64,000 bases of DNA from Tahibacter amnicola (GTDB lineage: Bacteria; Pseudomonadota; Gammaproteobacteria; Xanthomonadales; Rhodanobacteraceae), in assembly GCF_025398735.1 (NCBI RefSeq), contig NZ_CP104694.1, positions 3,311,001 through 3,375,000 of the forward strand. The letters are read 5' to 3'. The first letter of the stretch is position 1. Each line of letters begins with the position of its first letter. Position numbers and translations under genes: made by a program. The notes under the pieces were generated by a model. It was not told where the DNA came from. It was given only the letters and a program-made list of their open reading frames with translations, and ran no database searches. This document shows positions 56,132 through 64,000 of the stretch, one piece after another.

Positions 56132-57252
56132 GCCGTCGCCACGGAAGCCGCTGTGTCACGCGGACCGTCCAGCGCCTCACTGCGAAACGCGCTGGGCGTC
56201 TGGCCGGTGCTGGCCTTGAAGGCGCGGTTGAAGGGGCCGATCGAGGCAAACCCGCTGTCGATGCCGATCGCCAGAATGGAACGGGAACGCAGCGCCGGAT
56301 CGCTGAGCAGGCGTGTCGCGTGATCGATCCGGTAGCTGTTGATGAAGCGATTGAAGTTCGCGTGTCCGAGGCCCAGCGTGATGGCCCGGCTGATGCGGTA
56401 GTCCGGCGTTGCCAGTGCCTCGGCCAGGTCAGCCACTTTCAGTTCCGGCTCAAGGTATAGCGATCGGTCGCGCACGCAGGATTCGATGCGGCGGGCCAAG
56501 GCGAGGTCGTCGTCATCCGGGAGCCGTTCGGGTTCGGAGGGGGTAGCAGCGATTTCCTCGACCAGTGGATTCCGGGTACGAAAATGGACGGCATAGCCGG
56601 CCACCAGCAGCATCACAAGGGCGCTGGCTGCCTCCAGCAACGGGCCGATCTGCGCCAGGGGCGAGGTCGGATCCTGGGTCGGGCTGGTCCACAGCGTGCA
56701 GGCGAGTGCGCAGGCCACATAGGTACTGAGAAAGAGCCAGCGCAGTCGCCGCTCGGCGGCTGGCAGGTCGCGGCGCCACTCGCGCGCGCCCTCCCAGAAC
56801 GCCAGCAACAGGACGCCAGAGCCGAGCAGCTGAATCCACTCGGCAATACCGCCGGTAGCAATGCGATACAGGGGGTTGCCGAGCACTTCCTGTGCGGCGA
56901 CCAACTGCATCAACTGACCGAGCACGATGGGCGCAGACAGCGCGGCCGCAAACAGGATGTGCCGGGCCTGGAAGGGCTGTCCGGTCCGGAACAGCGCCCG
57001 TGAAACCAGCCAGAACACGTTGCAGGTAGCGCAGGCGCCCATGCCGACGAGGTAACGGTAGCTGCCCAGCGAGTCGGCCATCGCGGCCTTGGCCAACATC
57101 AGGCAGAGGGAGCCGCAGAACACCGCCCAGGTCACATGCAGAGCCGTCTTGCGCGGCGTGGCCAGCAATGCGAACAGCCAGGCCAGTCCCACTGCGATCG
57201 CCGCGAACTGCGTCAGCGTTACCAGCGAGTCCATTGGCGGCGCCCACTCCAT
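56128..57252 (-). CDS. Membrane-anchored AraC-family transcriptional regulator
   Basis: The 374-aa protein has seven hydrophobic segments in the first 240 residues (for example FAAIAVGLAWLFALLA and LGSGVLLLAFW) and a C-terminal AraC DNA-binding domain with two HTH motifs: LKVADLAEALATPDYRISRAI and the conserved SILAIGIDSGFASIGPFNRAFKASTGQTPSAFR. It is likely a regulator whose integral membrane part senses a signal. The stop overlaps the ATG of the NAD(P)-binding gene (ATGA), which would be coexpressed. ATG 57252 is taken; ATG 57234 is an alternative start. The gene is divergent from the DUF2306 gene. Confidence 0.88.
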   Translation of the reverse strand: MEWAPPMDSLVTLTQFAAIAVGLAWLFALLATPRKTALHVTWAVFCGSLCLMLAKAAMADSLGSYRYLVGMGACATCNVFWLVSRALFRTGQPFQARHILFAAALSAPIVLGQLMQLVAAQEVLGNPLYRIATGGIAEWIQLLGSGVLLLAFWEGAREWRRDLPAAERRLRWLFLSTYVACALACTLWTSPTQDPTSPLAQIGPLLEAASALVMLLVAGYAVHFRTRNPLVEEIAATPSEPERLPDDDDLALARRIESCVRDRSLYLEPELKVADLAEALATPDYRISRAITLGLGHANFNRFINSYRIDHATRLLSDPALRSRSILAIGIDSGFASIGPFNRAFKASTGQTPSAFRSEALDGPRDTAASVATA

Positions 57253-57364
57253 CGTCGAGAGGGCGCCATGGTTGCGTGGCCGGCAGTCACGGTCAACTCC
57301 CGATAGTCAGGGGAGAACGACGGTCATCTGGTGCAGCCAAAGGTCATGGTGGACCGAAAAGCAT

Positions 57365-57386
57365 TCGCCGATTTCCGAATCGGCGA
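57365..57386. promoter_or_regulatory. Inverted repeat in the AraC-DUF2306 divergent intergenic region
   Basis: 9-bp perfect arms TCGCCGATT and AATCGGCGA around TCCG, located between two divergent genes (start codons at 57252 and 57476). It could be a regulator-binding site controlling one or both genes; AraC-type sites are usually direct repeats, so another factor is possible. Confidence 0.4.
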
Positions 57387-57475
57387 GACGCGAGTCGTGG
57401 GATCGCCGACAACGGAATGCGCGGGCCCGCCAGGTGACACCCGGCCCGTCACACCACCTCGCATAAGGCCACTGC

Positions 57476-58288
57476 ATGAATGCAATCGCTATCCCCTTAC
57501 CCCGTTCACGCGGCGGAACGGCCCTCGCGCTCGTGGCGGCCGCCTGGTATGCCGTCGCCGCGGCCGGTCATTGGCTGTTCGTCTACTACCTTGCCATTGC
57601 CTACGGCGCGCCGACCTGGGCGGGTGACGCTGCAGCGTGGAACCGCAAGGCGATCGTCGGCCATGTCGCCGGCGATACGGCTGGCAATGCCTTGTTCATC
57701 AGTCACGTTCTGCTGGCGATCGTGCTCTCACTCGGTGGCCTGCTGCAGCTGGCTCCGCAGGTTCGGCAGCGCTGGCCGGCGCTCCACCGTTGGAACGGGC
57801 GCCTGTTCCTGGCAATCGCAGCGGTGGCAGCGACCAGTGGGCTGCTGATGACCTGGTGGCGTGGGGCCCATTTGAGCCTTGGCGGTGCCGTGGGGATCAG
57901 CGTGAATGCGGTGCTGATCCTTTTCTTCTCGGCGCTGGCTCTCCGCTACGCCCGTCACGGCCAGTTCGCCAGGCATCGGCGCTGGGCGCTGCGGTGCTTC
58001 ATGGTGGTCAACGGCGTGTGGTTCTACCGGCTCGGATTTTCGGCCTGGATCCTTCTGAATCAAGGGCCCCGCTGGAGCACACCGGCCGTGGACGGCCCCT
58101 TCGACCTGGCCTGGGCGTTCGGCTGCTACCTGCTGCCGCTGGCCGTGTTGGAGCTGTATTTCCTTGCCCAGCGCGTGCAGTCGGCCCGCGTGCGAATGGC
58201 GATCGTGGTTACGCTGGCTGGATTCACCGCGTTGACCGCCCTGGGCGTCTTCGGCGCCTACCAGCTTCTGTGGAAACCACATCTGTAG
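57476..58288 (+). CDS. DUF2306 membrane protein
   Basis: The 270-aa protein has about seven hydrophobic segments and the DUF2306-style pairs of histidines in GNALFISHVLLAIVLSLGGLLQL and WPALHRWNGRLFLAIAA, with ARHGQFARHRRWALRCF in the second half. Its function is not known; several members are thought to be haem- or redox-related membrane proteins because of conserved His, which is inference here. It may be controlled by the divergent AraC-type regulator. Confidence 0.8.
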   Translation: MNAIAIPLPRSRGGTALALVAAAWYAVAAAGHWLFVYYLAIAYGAPTWAGDAAAWNRKAIVGHVAGDTAGNALFISHVLLAIVLSLGGLLQLAPQVRQRWPALHRWNGRLFLAIAAVAATSGLLMTWWRGAHLSLGGAVGISVNAVLILFFSALALRYARHGQFARHRRWALRCFMVVNGVWFYRLGFSAWILLNQGPRWSTPAVDGPFDLAWAFGCYLLPLAVLELYFLAQRVQSARVRMAIVVTLAGFTALTALGVFGAYQLLWKPHL

Positions 58289-58303
58289 TCACGTCCTGTT
58301 GGG

Positions 58304-58322
58304 GGCGCGGCTGGGCCGCGCC
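58304..58322. other. GC-rich hairpin after the DUF2306 gene
   Basis: 8-bp arms GGCGCGGC and GCCGCGCC around TGG, 15 nt after the stop codon at 58288. There is no T tract; it could be a terminator or a short REP-type unit. Confidence 0.4.
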
Positions 58323-58384
58323 TGAGTCGTGCGATGAAAAGTGGCCTGTTCGCGGCCTGGTCAGAAGTCATTGGAGAAATGGTG

Positions 58385-59071
58385 ATGGAACGTTTGCAAA
58401 AGCTTGGCGGAATAGCTGCTCTTGTCGAGGCGGCTCTGTACATTCTGTTGTTTGCCTTTTTCGGCGCGTACTGGAAGTACCCCGTCGATGCTGGCGTGGT
58501 CGAAAAGCTGGCCTATCTGGCCGACCATGCAGCGTTGCTTGCCAGCATGCACCTGGCCGGCTTCGTCGGCTTTGGCGTCGCGCTGGCGCTGCTGGTTCTT
58601 GCGGTCCATGAACGATTGAGGGCGGGCAGCCCTCTGCTGGCGCGTCTGTCGGCCGTCTTCGGAATGCTATGGGTCGGACTGGTGATCGCAGCTGGCATGA
58701 TTGCCAATGTCGGATTGTTCGCCGCTGTCGATTGGGCGGGCAAAGACCCGGATCGCGCATTCGCCATGTACTCGACGATCAACGTGGTCGTCGAGGGCAT
58801 TGGCGGCGGCAATGAGGTTGTCGGCGGCCTTTGGGTGCTGCTCCTCAGCATTGCCGCCCTCGGTGGCGCTCTATCAAGGCCGTTGTGCTATCTCGGCCTG
58901 CTGGTAGGCGCAGCAGGTATCGCGACTGTCGCGCCTGGCGAAGCAACCAAGGCGGTTTTCGGACTGAGCCAGATCGCCTGGTTCATCTGGCTGGGCGTGG
59001 CCTTGTTGAGACACGGGCGTAGCCGTAATAGCTCAGGAAGCTTTCATACTGCGGTGCCGGTGACGCCCTAG
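58385..59071 (+). CDS. Membrane protein of unknown function (DUF4386-like)
   Basis: The 228-aa protein starts at ATG 58385, 6 nt after GGAGAA; starts at 58334 and 58379 are less well placed. Six hydrophobic segments are visible, at about 8-27, 46-66, 84-106, 130-150, 153-172 and 186-205. Hydrophilic loops carry no enzyme motif. It follows the DUF2306 gene by 97 nt on the same strand, so it could be cotranscribed. Confidence 0.7.
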   Translation: MERLQKLGGIAALVEAALYILLFAFFGAYWKYPVDAGVVEKLAYLADHAALLASMHLAGFVGFGVALALLVLAVHERLRAGSPLLARLSAVFGMLWVGLVIAAGMIANVGLFAAVDWAGKDPDRAFAMYSTINVVVEGIGGGNEVVGGLWVLLLSIAALGGALSRPLCYLGLLVGAAGIATVAPGEATKAVFGLSQIAWFIWLGVALLRHGRSRNSSGSFHTAVPVTP

Positions 59072-59106
59072 GATGGCGCGTTCCTCCACCTGGAAGCATG
59101 CGCGCC

Positions 59107-60318
59107 ATGAATTCCCTGTCGACTTGCAAGCTGCTCCCCATCGGGATTCGGTGTTTGCTGGCAGTAGCGTCAATTCCACTGCCTGCACATGCGGCGGCCG
59201 CCACGGACGATTGCAAGCCAGATGCAGCCTATAGTGGGCCGCCACGACGCCAACTCCCGCTGGACGCGGCGTGGTCCGTCGGTGAGGGTAGCGACGCCGC
59301 GCTGGATACGAAGACGGCCCGTCGGCTCCAGGCGGCGATGCAGAAGGCCCTGACAGCGACCCGGGCAACCGCCATGACGGTGGCGGTCAAAGCACCGGGA
59401 AGGGGTACCTGGCAGGCCCGTCATCCCGGGAGCGGGCCGGAAATGCTGCACTATTGGGCGAGTGCGGGGAAGTCATTTGTCGCTGTTGCCGTGATGCAGC
59501 TGATGGAAGAGGGCAAGCTCGCGCTGACTGATCCCATTTCCCGCTGGGTGGAAAATGTACCCAATGGTGAAATGATCACCGTGGAAATGCTGCTGTCGCA
59601 CACCAGCGGCCTCTACAGCTACAACGAAGATCCCGCCTTCCGCGCTGTAAGACGGCGTCTGTCGGCAACCGAGGTCGTCACGATCGCGCGCGAGCACGGT
59701 CCACTGTTCTGTCCAGGTACGAACTGGCGCTATTCGAACACCGGCTACACCTTGCTGGGCGCGGTCATTGAAGCCGTTGAGGGAAAGCCATTGGAGCAGG
59801 CGTTGACCGAGCGCGTGGTTGCCCGCCTGAAACATGGACGCGTCCGGACGATTGTCAGGGAGGACGCACTGGCGGACATCGCGTCGCCGGCTTCCACTAC
59901 CGATGAACCTGCCGTTGATCCGCGAACACCGGGCGCTTCCGGACCGATCGCCGCGGACGCCGAAGGCATGGTCGCGTTTGAAAGTGCCTTGCTCCAGGGG
60001 CATCTGGTTCGCCTCGAATCCCTGCGCCTGATGTATTCGCGCCTGTATCCGATGTTCGGGCAGCCCATGAGTTACGGCATGGGTGTGATGGCCTACGAGA
60101 TCCCGTCGACGCAGGGCGACCCCGCTATCTGGATTGGCCATAGCGGCGGCGCGCCGGGTGTGAAAGCCGTCGTGGCCTATTCGCTGGCCGACAACGCGTA
60201 TGTCGCCGTTGCGCTCACTGGCGATGGATCTGCGGAAGCAACGGCAAATCTCCTGATCCAGGCGCTGCGACCGGTGCAACCAACGTCGGAGGCGCCGGCC
60301 GAAGCACGCCGGGAATAG
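59107..60318 (+). CDS. Exported serine beta-lactamase-like hydrolase (class C fold)
   Basis: The 403-aa protein has a signal peptide (ending about residue 30, PAHA) and the penicillin-binding/beta-lactamase fold: SxxK in SAGKS (Ser119, Lys122), YxN in WRYSN (Tyr209 and Asn211), and HSGG in the place of KTG, as in esterases and D-aminopeptidases of this family. A true beta-lactamase is therefore less likely than a peptidase or esterase. ATG 59107 is preferred because GGAAG is 10 nt upstream; ATG 59098 is only 1 nt from it. It is a periplasmic enzyme of unknown substrate. Confidence 0.87.
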   Translation: MNSLSTCKLLPIGIRCLLAVASIPLPAHAAAATDDCKPDAAYSGPPRRQLPLDAAWSVGEGSDAALDTKTARRLQAAMQKALTATRATAMTVAVKAPGRGTWQARHPGSGPEMLHYWASAGKSFVAVAVMQLMEEGKLALTDPISRWVENVPNGEMITVEMLLSHTSGLYSYNEDPAFRAVRRRLSATEVVTIAREHGPLFCPGTNWRYSNTGYTLLGAVIEAVEGKPLEQALTERVVARLKHGRVRTIVREDALADIASPASTTDEPAVDPRTPGASGPIAADAEGMVAFESALLQGHLVRLESLRLMYSRLYPMFGQPMSYGMGVMAYEIPSTQGDPAIWIGHSGGAPGVKAVVAYSLADNAYVAVALTGDGSAEATANLLIQALRPVQPTSEAPAEARRE

Positions 60319-60323
60319 GTCCG

Positions 60324-60354
60324 CCACTCCCGCCGGCGAAAGCCGGGGGAGTGG
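60324..60354. terminator. Bidirectional hairpin between convergent genes
   Basis: Outer arms CCACTCCC and GGGAGTGG and an inner stem CCGGC/GCCGG capped by a GAAA tetraloop, with one bulged G. It lies between the stop codons at 60318 and 60382. Confidence 0.7.
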
Positions 60355-60381
60355 TTCACTATCGCTTGCTACGGCCTGTTT

Positions 60382-62829
60382 CTAGCGCTTCGCCTGCGTA
60401 CCGTCGGACAAGACTTCCCACGATCCGGCGAACACCGCTCCTCCCTTGCTGGTGCCATAGGGTGGTGGGGTCGATGCATAGGGGGCGCCAATCAGGACAT
60501 AGGAGCCGGATATCGCAACGGCGCGGCCGAACTGTGCGCGGGCGTTGATGATCGGTGCAACCAGGCGCTCACGCCATTGCCAGCCGTCGACGCCATGGCT
60601 GAAGCTGTGGGCGACACCGGCGCGTGCCAGCCCATCGACCGCTGCCATGGGCGCGCCGACCAGAACGGCTGGACCATCGATGGCGACGGCGGAGCCGAAC
60701 TCGTCACCGGCTATTCCGTCGGGTGCCACCAGTTCGGCAGTCCGGTTCCAGCTGCCATTGGACTTTGTGAACACGTACGCTTTTCCGCGCCGCTCGAGCG
60801 AGCCGGGGCTGCCGACGATAATGCGTCCCTCGTCGATCTGTACCATTTCGCCAAAACGATCGCCGGGTTGGCCGTCCATGTCTGTCAGCCGTGCGCGCTG
60901 AGTCCAGGTGCCATTCACCAGCGCGAATACGTAGGCGGCGCCGCGCGGCGTGTTTCCGCCCAGGGTGTCGCGTGGTGCACCCACGACAATTGTGTTGCCC
61001 TGGATGTCGACGTAGCGGCCGAAACCACCGGCCCCCGGAGAGGCCGGTGTCAGGACAGCCTTGCGTATCCACGTACTGTTTTCGCGTTCGTAGACGATGG
61101 CTGCGCCCGGTTGCTGAAAGGTGTCGTCACTGCGTGCGCCCACGACGATGCGCGATCCGCTGGCGGAGACCGATTCACCAAATCCCTTGTAGGGAAGGTC
61201 CGGTGCGGTCAGGATCGCGTCCTGCAACCACATTTGCTGTTCGAACCGGGATACTTCCACGGAGCCTGACCCGGAACCCGGACGACCCGCCACGGCGACG
61301 CGGCCATCGATGGCAACACTTTCGCCGGCACCGGTGTCCGGGTCACCGGGGCTTGAGGCGCGTCCCGGCCACCACCCTCCCCAGTAGCGCTTCAGATAGA
61401 TCTGCGCGCCGACACCGGCGTAGCTGGGCGCGCCCACCAGGGCTGTTTCTCCGTCGGCACTGATGGACATGCCGACAGAGGCCCGGCCGCCACCGCCCAC
61501 CGCGATCGCATCGCCGGTTCTGCCATCGAAGAGCGGCAGCAAATACTGTATGACCGCGCCCTGTTCTTCGAAATCGTCATCGAATGTCGGTACGCCGACA
61601 AACAAGTCCCGCGATACATCCATCGGTATCGTGAATTCACCGCGCACATTCGCGTGTTCCACGGTGCCGATGGCGGTCCACCGGTCAGAGAAATATTCAA
61701 AGCCGGTCACGTGGGCGAGGTCCCCTTGCTGCGGCTGATCTGCGGCATACAGCCTGCGCACGTCATCCACCTTCATCAGCACGGAGGCGCCAAATCGCGC
61801 ATTGGCCGCCGGTTGTGGCGATAGGACGATCTGCGGACTGCTCCACTGATCGGTCATTACGCGATCGAACACGCCCACCTGGCCGGCGGATGTTTTGCCG
61901 TCCACCGTCGCGTAGGGTGATCCCACGACGATTTTGTGCCAGTTGACCGCCGCCACGGGGACTGAAGGTACCGCTTCTGCTGGCCTCGATCCGGCCGCGG
62001 GCATCGACGCAAGGGCAGTACGACTCCAGACGCCATTTCTGCGGTCGTACACGACCGCGGTATCCCTCGCCGGGCCTCCATCCGTGGCAATGACAGCGCC
62101 CACGACCACCATGTCGCCATAGACGGCAACCTGGCGACCGAACCCGGAGTTCGTCCAGCCGTCGTCGGGCAGGAGGACGCCCTGTTCGGTCCACGTGTCA
62201 CCACTTTGGGTGAACACGACGGCACCCTTGCCCTTGCTCCCGACGACTAAGGTGTCTTCGAACAGCGCCAGGGACGTTCCGAATTCGGCGTCGCAGGGCA
62301 GGCTTGTGGATACGATCCTGGCCTTCTGGGACCACACCTCCTGGCCGCTTTCGAAGACATAGACCGCGCCACAGCCATCGCCCGGGGCGCCGGCAATGGC
62401 AATCGGCTGGGGAAATGGCAAGCTCCGGGCGGCGACCGAGGTCCCGAAACGGGCGTGCTTGCGTTGCGTTGATGGAATGAGCTTGGCGAAGGGGCGCCCG
62501 AGCAACCCGGGGCGCATCAGATAGACGGAACCGGCATTTTCTGGTCCACCTGCGCTGTCGCCCGGCAGGCCGACAACGACCGCATCCTGTGATACGGCAA
62601 GGCTGGCACCGAACCATTCGCGTGCGCCGCCGTCCCAACCAAGGCTATCGAGGAGGCCGCCGGTAACCAGTTCCAACGGGTTGCCGGATTCACTGCGTTT
62701 GATTTCGTTGGCCGACAGGTTGCAGGTCGGTGTACTGCTGCCCAGGATCACCAGTAGCGCAATCGCGCTACCCGATACCCGATGCCGCCAGGACGATCGC
62801 TCCTGCGTGTATGAAATGACTTGTCTCAT
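60382..62829 (-). CDS. Exported FG-GAP-like propeller protein
   Basis: The 815-aa protein has a signal-type N-terminus (ALLVILGSSTPTCNLSA) and then repeats of about 50-60 residues of the type FGxSVAVxGxxVVVGAP/xxYVFxxxxxxW (for example FGASLAVSQDAVVVGLPGD, FGRYVDIQGNTIVVGAPRD, FGSAVAIDGPAVLVGAPMA). These are FG-GAP/integrin-alpha-like repeats that build a beta-propeller. No catalytic motif is seen; binding or adhesion is the expected role. It is convergent with the beta-lactamase-like gene. Confidence 0.85.
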   Translation of the reverse strand: MRQVISYTQERSSWRHRVSGSAIALLVILGSSTPTCNLSANEIKRSESGNPLELVTGGLLDSLGWDGGAREWFGASLAVSQDAVVVGLPGDSAGGPENAGSVYLMRPGLLGRPFAKLIPSTQRKHARFGTSVAARSLPFPQPIAIAGAPGDGCGAVYVFESGQEVWSQKARIVSTSLPCDAEFGTSLALFEDTLVVGSKGKGAVVFTQSGDTWTEQGVLLPDDGWTNSGFGRQVAVYGDMVVVGAVIATDGGPARDTAVVYDRRNGVWSRTALASMPAAGSRPAEAVPSVPVAAVNWHKIVVGSPYATVDGKTSAGQVGVFDRVMTDQWSSPQIVLSPQPAANARFGASVLMKVDDVRRLYAADQPQQGDLAHVTGFEYFSDRWTAIGTVEHANVRGEFTIPMDVSRDLFVGVPTFDDDFEEQGAVIQYLLPLFDGRTGDAIAVGGGGRASVGMSISADGETALVGAPSYAGVGAQIYLKRYWGGWWPGRASSPGDPDTGAGESVAIDGRVAVAGRPGSGSGSVEVSRFEQQMWLQDAILTAPDLPYKGFGESVSASGSRIVVGARSDDTFQQPGAAIVYERENSTWIRKAVLTPASPGAGGFGRYVDIQGNTIVVGAPRDTLGGNTPRGAAYVFALVNGTWTQRARLTDMDGQPGDRFGEMVQIDEGRIIVGSPGSLERRGKAYVFTKSNGSWNRTAELVAPDGIAGDEFGSAVAIDGPAVLVGAPMAAVDGLARAGVAHSFSHGVDGWQWRERLVAPIINARAQFGRAVAISGSYVLIGAPYASTPPPYGTSKGGAVFAGSWEVLSDGTQAKR

Positions 62830-63606
62830 TTGAGGTCATCCAGAGAATGGGAGGATGACGTGTGTATCGCCCTGCTTCCCGCAAGGTGGGCCCCCGGCGT
62901 GACACGCGTCAGGCAGGTACCCGCGACGGGAGGGGAAACATGGTCAGCCGCTAGCAGGGAAGGGTGAAAGATGGGCGTTACGTCACAGTTCCGTACGGCG
63001 TGTCGCCAACGGTGCTACGTCATTGCCAGCACCGGGAATCCACCATTGCTATCACCCACCGGAGTTAGCGGTAGCGACAATCGCTGTCTTGCGGCCGTCG
63101 TTTTTCTGTATGCGAGGAAGCGGCGTAGCGCTGCCGGAACCACGTCGGCTCGGCGAACCGTCTCAAATCCGGCGAACATGCGGCTGATCGGCCGGTTCAA
63201 GGTCAGCATGGTGCTGGTCGACGCTGATGGTGCCCGGCGGATTCGTCGGGCTGTGTGCGCGGACCGGACTCTTGATGGACTCCAGGTCGATCGATCGCTT
63301 CGCTTTGGGTAGCGCCGGGTTATGGCGGGTGGGCACACGTGACGTTGCCCGGCACGCCGACAGGCTCGACCAGTGGCAGGCGGCGAATGGAGAGGGCAGC
63401 GCTGGAGTCCCGAAAAGGGTCCACTCCGATACCGAGCTGGGGTCGCCGACGCCACCGCACAAACCGACCAGCGTTGCCAACACGCCCTCAGACGGGCTGG
63501 CTGTGTTGGGGTTCTATGCTAGTTTCTGCGGGTGTCATGGAGGACGCCAGGTGGGCACCAGGGATGCGTCGAAAATGCTGCACCGCAGAGAGGATGGCCT
63601 GACACG
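62830..63606. other. Intergenic region, no supported gene
   Basis: 777 nt. Several short frames are open on both strands but show no domain, signal peptide, start-site support or neighbour logic. I see no repeat family member or tRNA. It should contain the promoters for the divergent genes at 62829 and 63607. Confidence 0.4.
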
Positions 63607-64000
63607 ATGCGTACCCTGTACGAACTCATCGACCTCCACGAGCCAGCGTTTCCCCTGGTGCGCCAATGGGCTGCTTCCGCTGTCAGGTCGGTGGAGATCC
63701 TGCCTCCGTCGGCCCAACGCGATGCGGCCCTGCTCAAGGTGCAGGTCACCACCCGATCGCCAATGGGAGCGATCATCCATGATACCGGCGGTATCTTGGT
63801 CGATGGAGGATGGCTGCGCATTCTAGGCTCCGGCCACCCCCGGCTGACACGAACGCTGCCGGGCTGGAACGTCGGGCGCGGCGAAGGCTTCCTGCTCGTC
63901 GCCGACGACGCCGTCGGGGGGTTCTTCGCCATCAACGGCGGCGCGCTCGGCGGCGATCCGGGTGGCATGTACTACTTCGCACCCGACTCGCTGGCGTGGG
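63607..64000 (+). CDS. DUF2625 family protein, cut by the window end
   Basis: Only the first 131 codons are in the window. From ATG 63607 the product begins MRTLYELIDLHEPAFPLVRQ and contains VEILPPSAQRDAALLKVQVT, TRSPMGAIIHDTGGILVDGG and WLRILGSGHPRL, which are the conserved blocks of DUF2625. The C-terminus is beyond position 64000. The family has no assigned function. A frame at 63227-63826 overlaps it but lacks domain support. Confidence 0.85.
   Translation, partial: MRTLYELIDLHEPAFPLVRQWAASAVRSVEILPPSAQRDAALLKVQVTTRSPMGAIIHDTGGILVDGGWLRILGSGHPRLTRTLPGWNVGRGEGFLLVADDAVGGFFAINGGALGGDPGGMYYFAPDSLAW

Noticed and set aside
63227-63826. 199-codon plus-strand frame near the window end
   Set aside because: It overlaps the DUF2625 gene (63607 onwards), which has strong family blocks in a different frame.

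Overview
The window is high-GC bacterial chromosome, most likely from the Xanthomonadales and probably the family Rhodanobacteraceae (Dokdonella/Tahibacter-like). This is inferred from the gene content: many large secreted proteins, three of which end in a short tail of the type LFAxxFD/GFE; a lysyl-endopeptidase-type protease; GTAG-headed REP hairpins; and a REP-associated tyrosine transposase (RAYT). No rRNA or ribosomal-protein gene is present to confirm the taxonomy.

Layout. 0.2-6.8 kb: a secreted beta-helix protein, a membrane protein, a hydrolase/GNAT pair, a RAYT gene surrounded by its presumed REP elements, and a DUF2975-XRE two-gene operon with a nested dyad in front of it. 6.8-10.1 kb: a PAS/GAF hybrid histidine kinase. 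10.6-11.0 kb: a strong terminator hairpin followed 3 nt later by four tandem leucine-type tRNA genes that all lack the long variable arm. 11-17.5 kb: a GST, a hydrolase, and a propeller-GGDEF-EAL receptor broken by a single-base homopolymer frameshift. 17.6-18.7 kb: a SnoaL-like protein and a dense REP array. 18.7-24.8 kb: an AAA ATPase, a c-type cytochrome/VWD-like secreted protein and a secreted metzincin.

24.9-31.7 kb: a second hybrid kinase gene (REC-GAF-PAS-kinase-REC), paralogous to the first, split by an IS66-family element (8-bp target duplication) that itself carries an IS5-family element inserted in its terminal inverted repeat (4-bp TTAA duplication). Removing both elements restores the reading frame exactly.

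32-46 kb: an exported-protein region (a 1389-aa propeller/di-haem/CBM-like protein, a trypsin-like protease, a CARDB-like protein, a delta-60 repeat protein) with an ECF sigma factor and a Ser/Thr kinase with C-terminal repeats. 46-64 kb: mixed metabolic and membrane genes: an EamA transporter, DUF2891, signal peptidase I, a VOC protein, a glycosidase-like secreted protein, a molybdenum hydroxylase pair (IorAB-like), an AraC regulator with a frameshifted NAD(P)-binding protein, a DUF2306 protein, a serine beta-lactamase-like hydrolase, an FG-GAP-like protein and the start of a DUF2625 gene.

The most unusual items are the short-variable-arm leucine tRNA array directly behind a terminator, the RAYT plus its repeat family (with a separate GTAG REP family), the shared C-terminal tail on secreted proteins, and the nested-IS kinase disruption.
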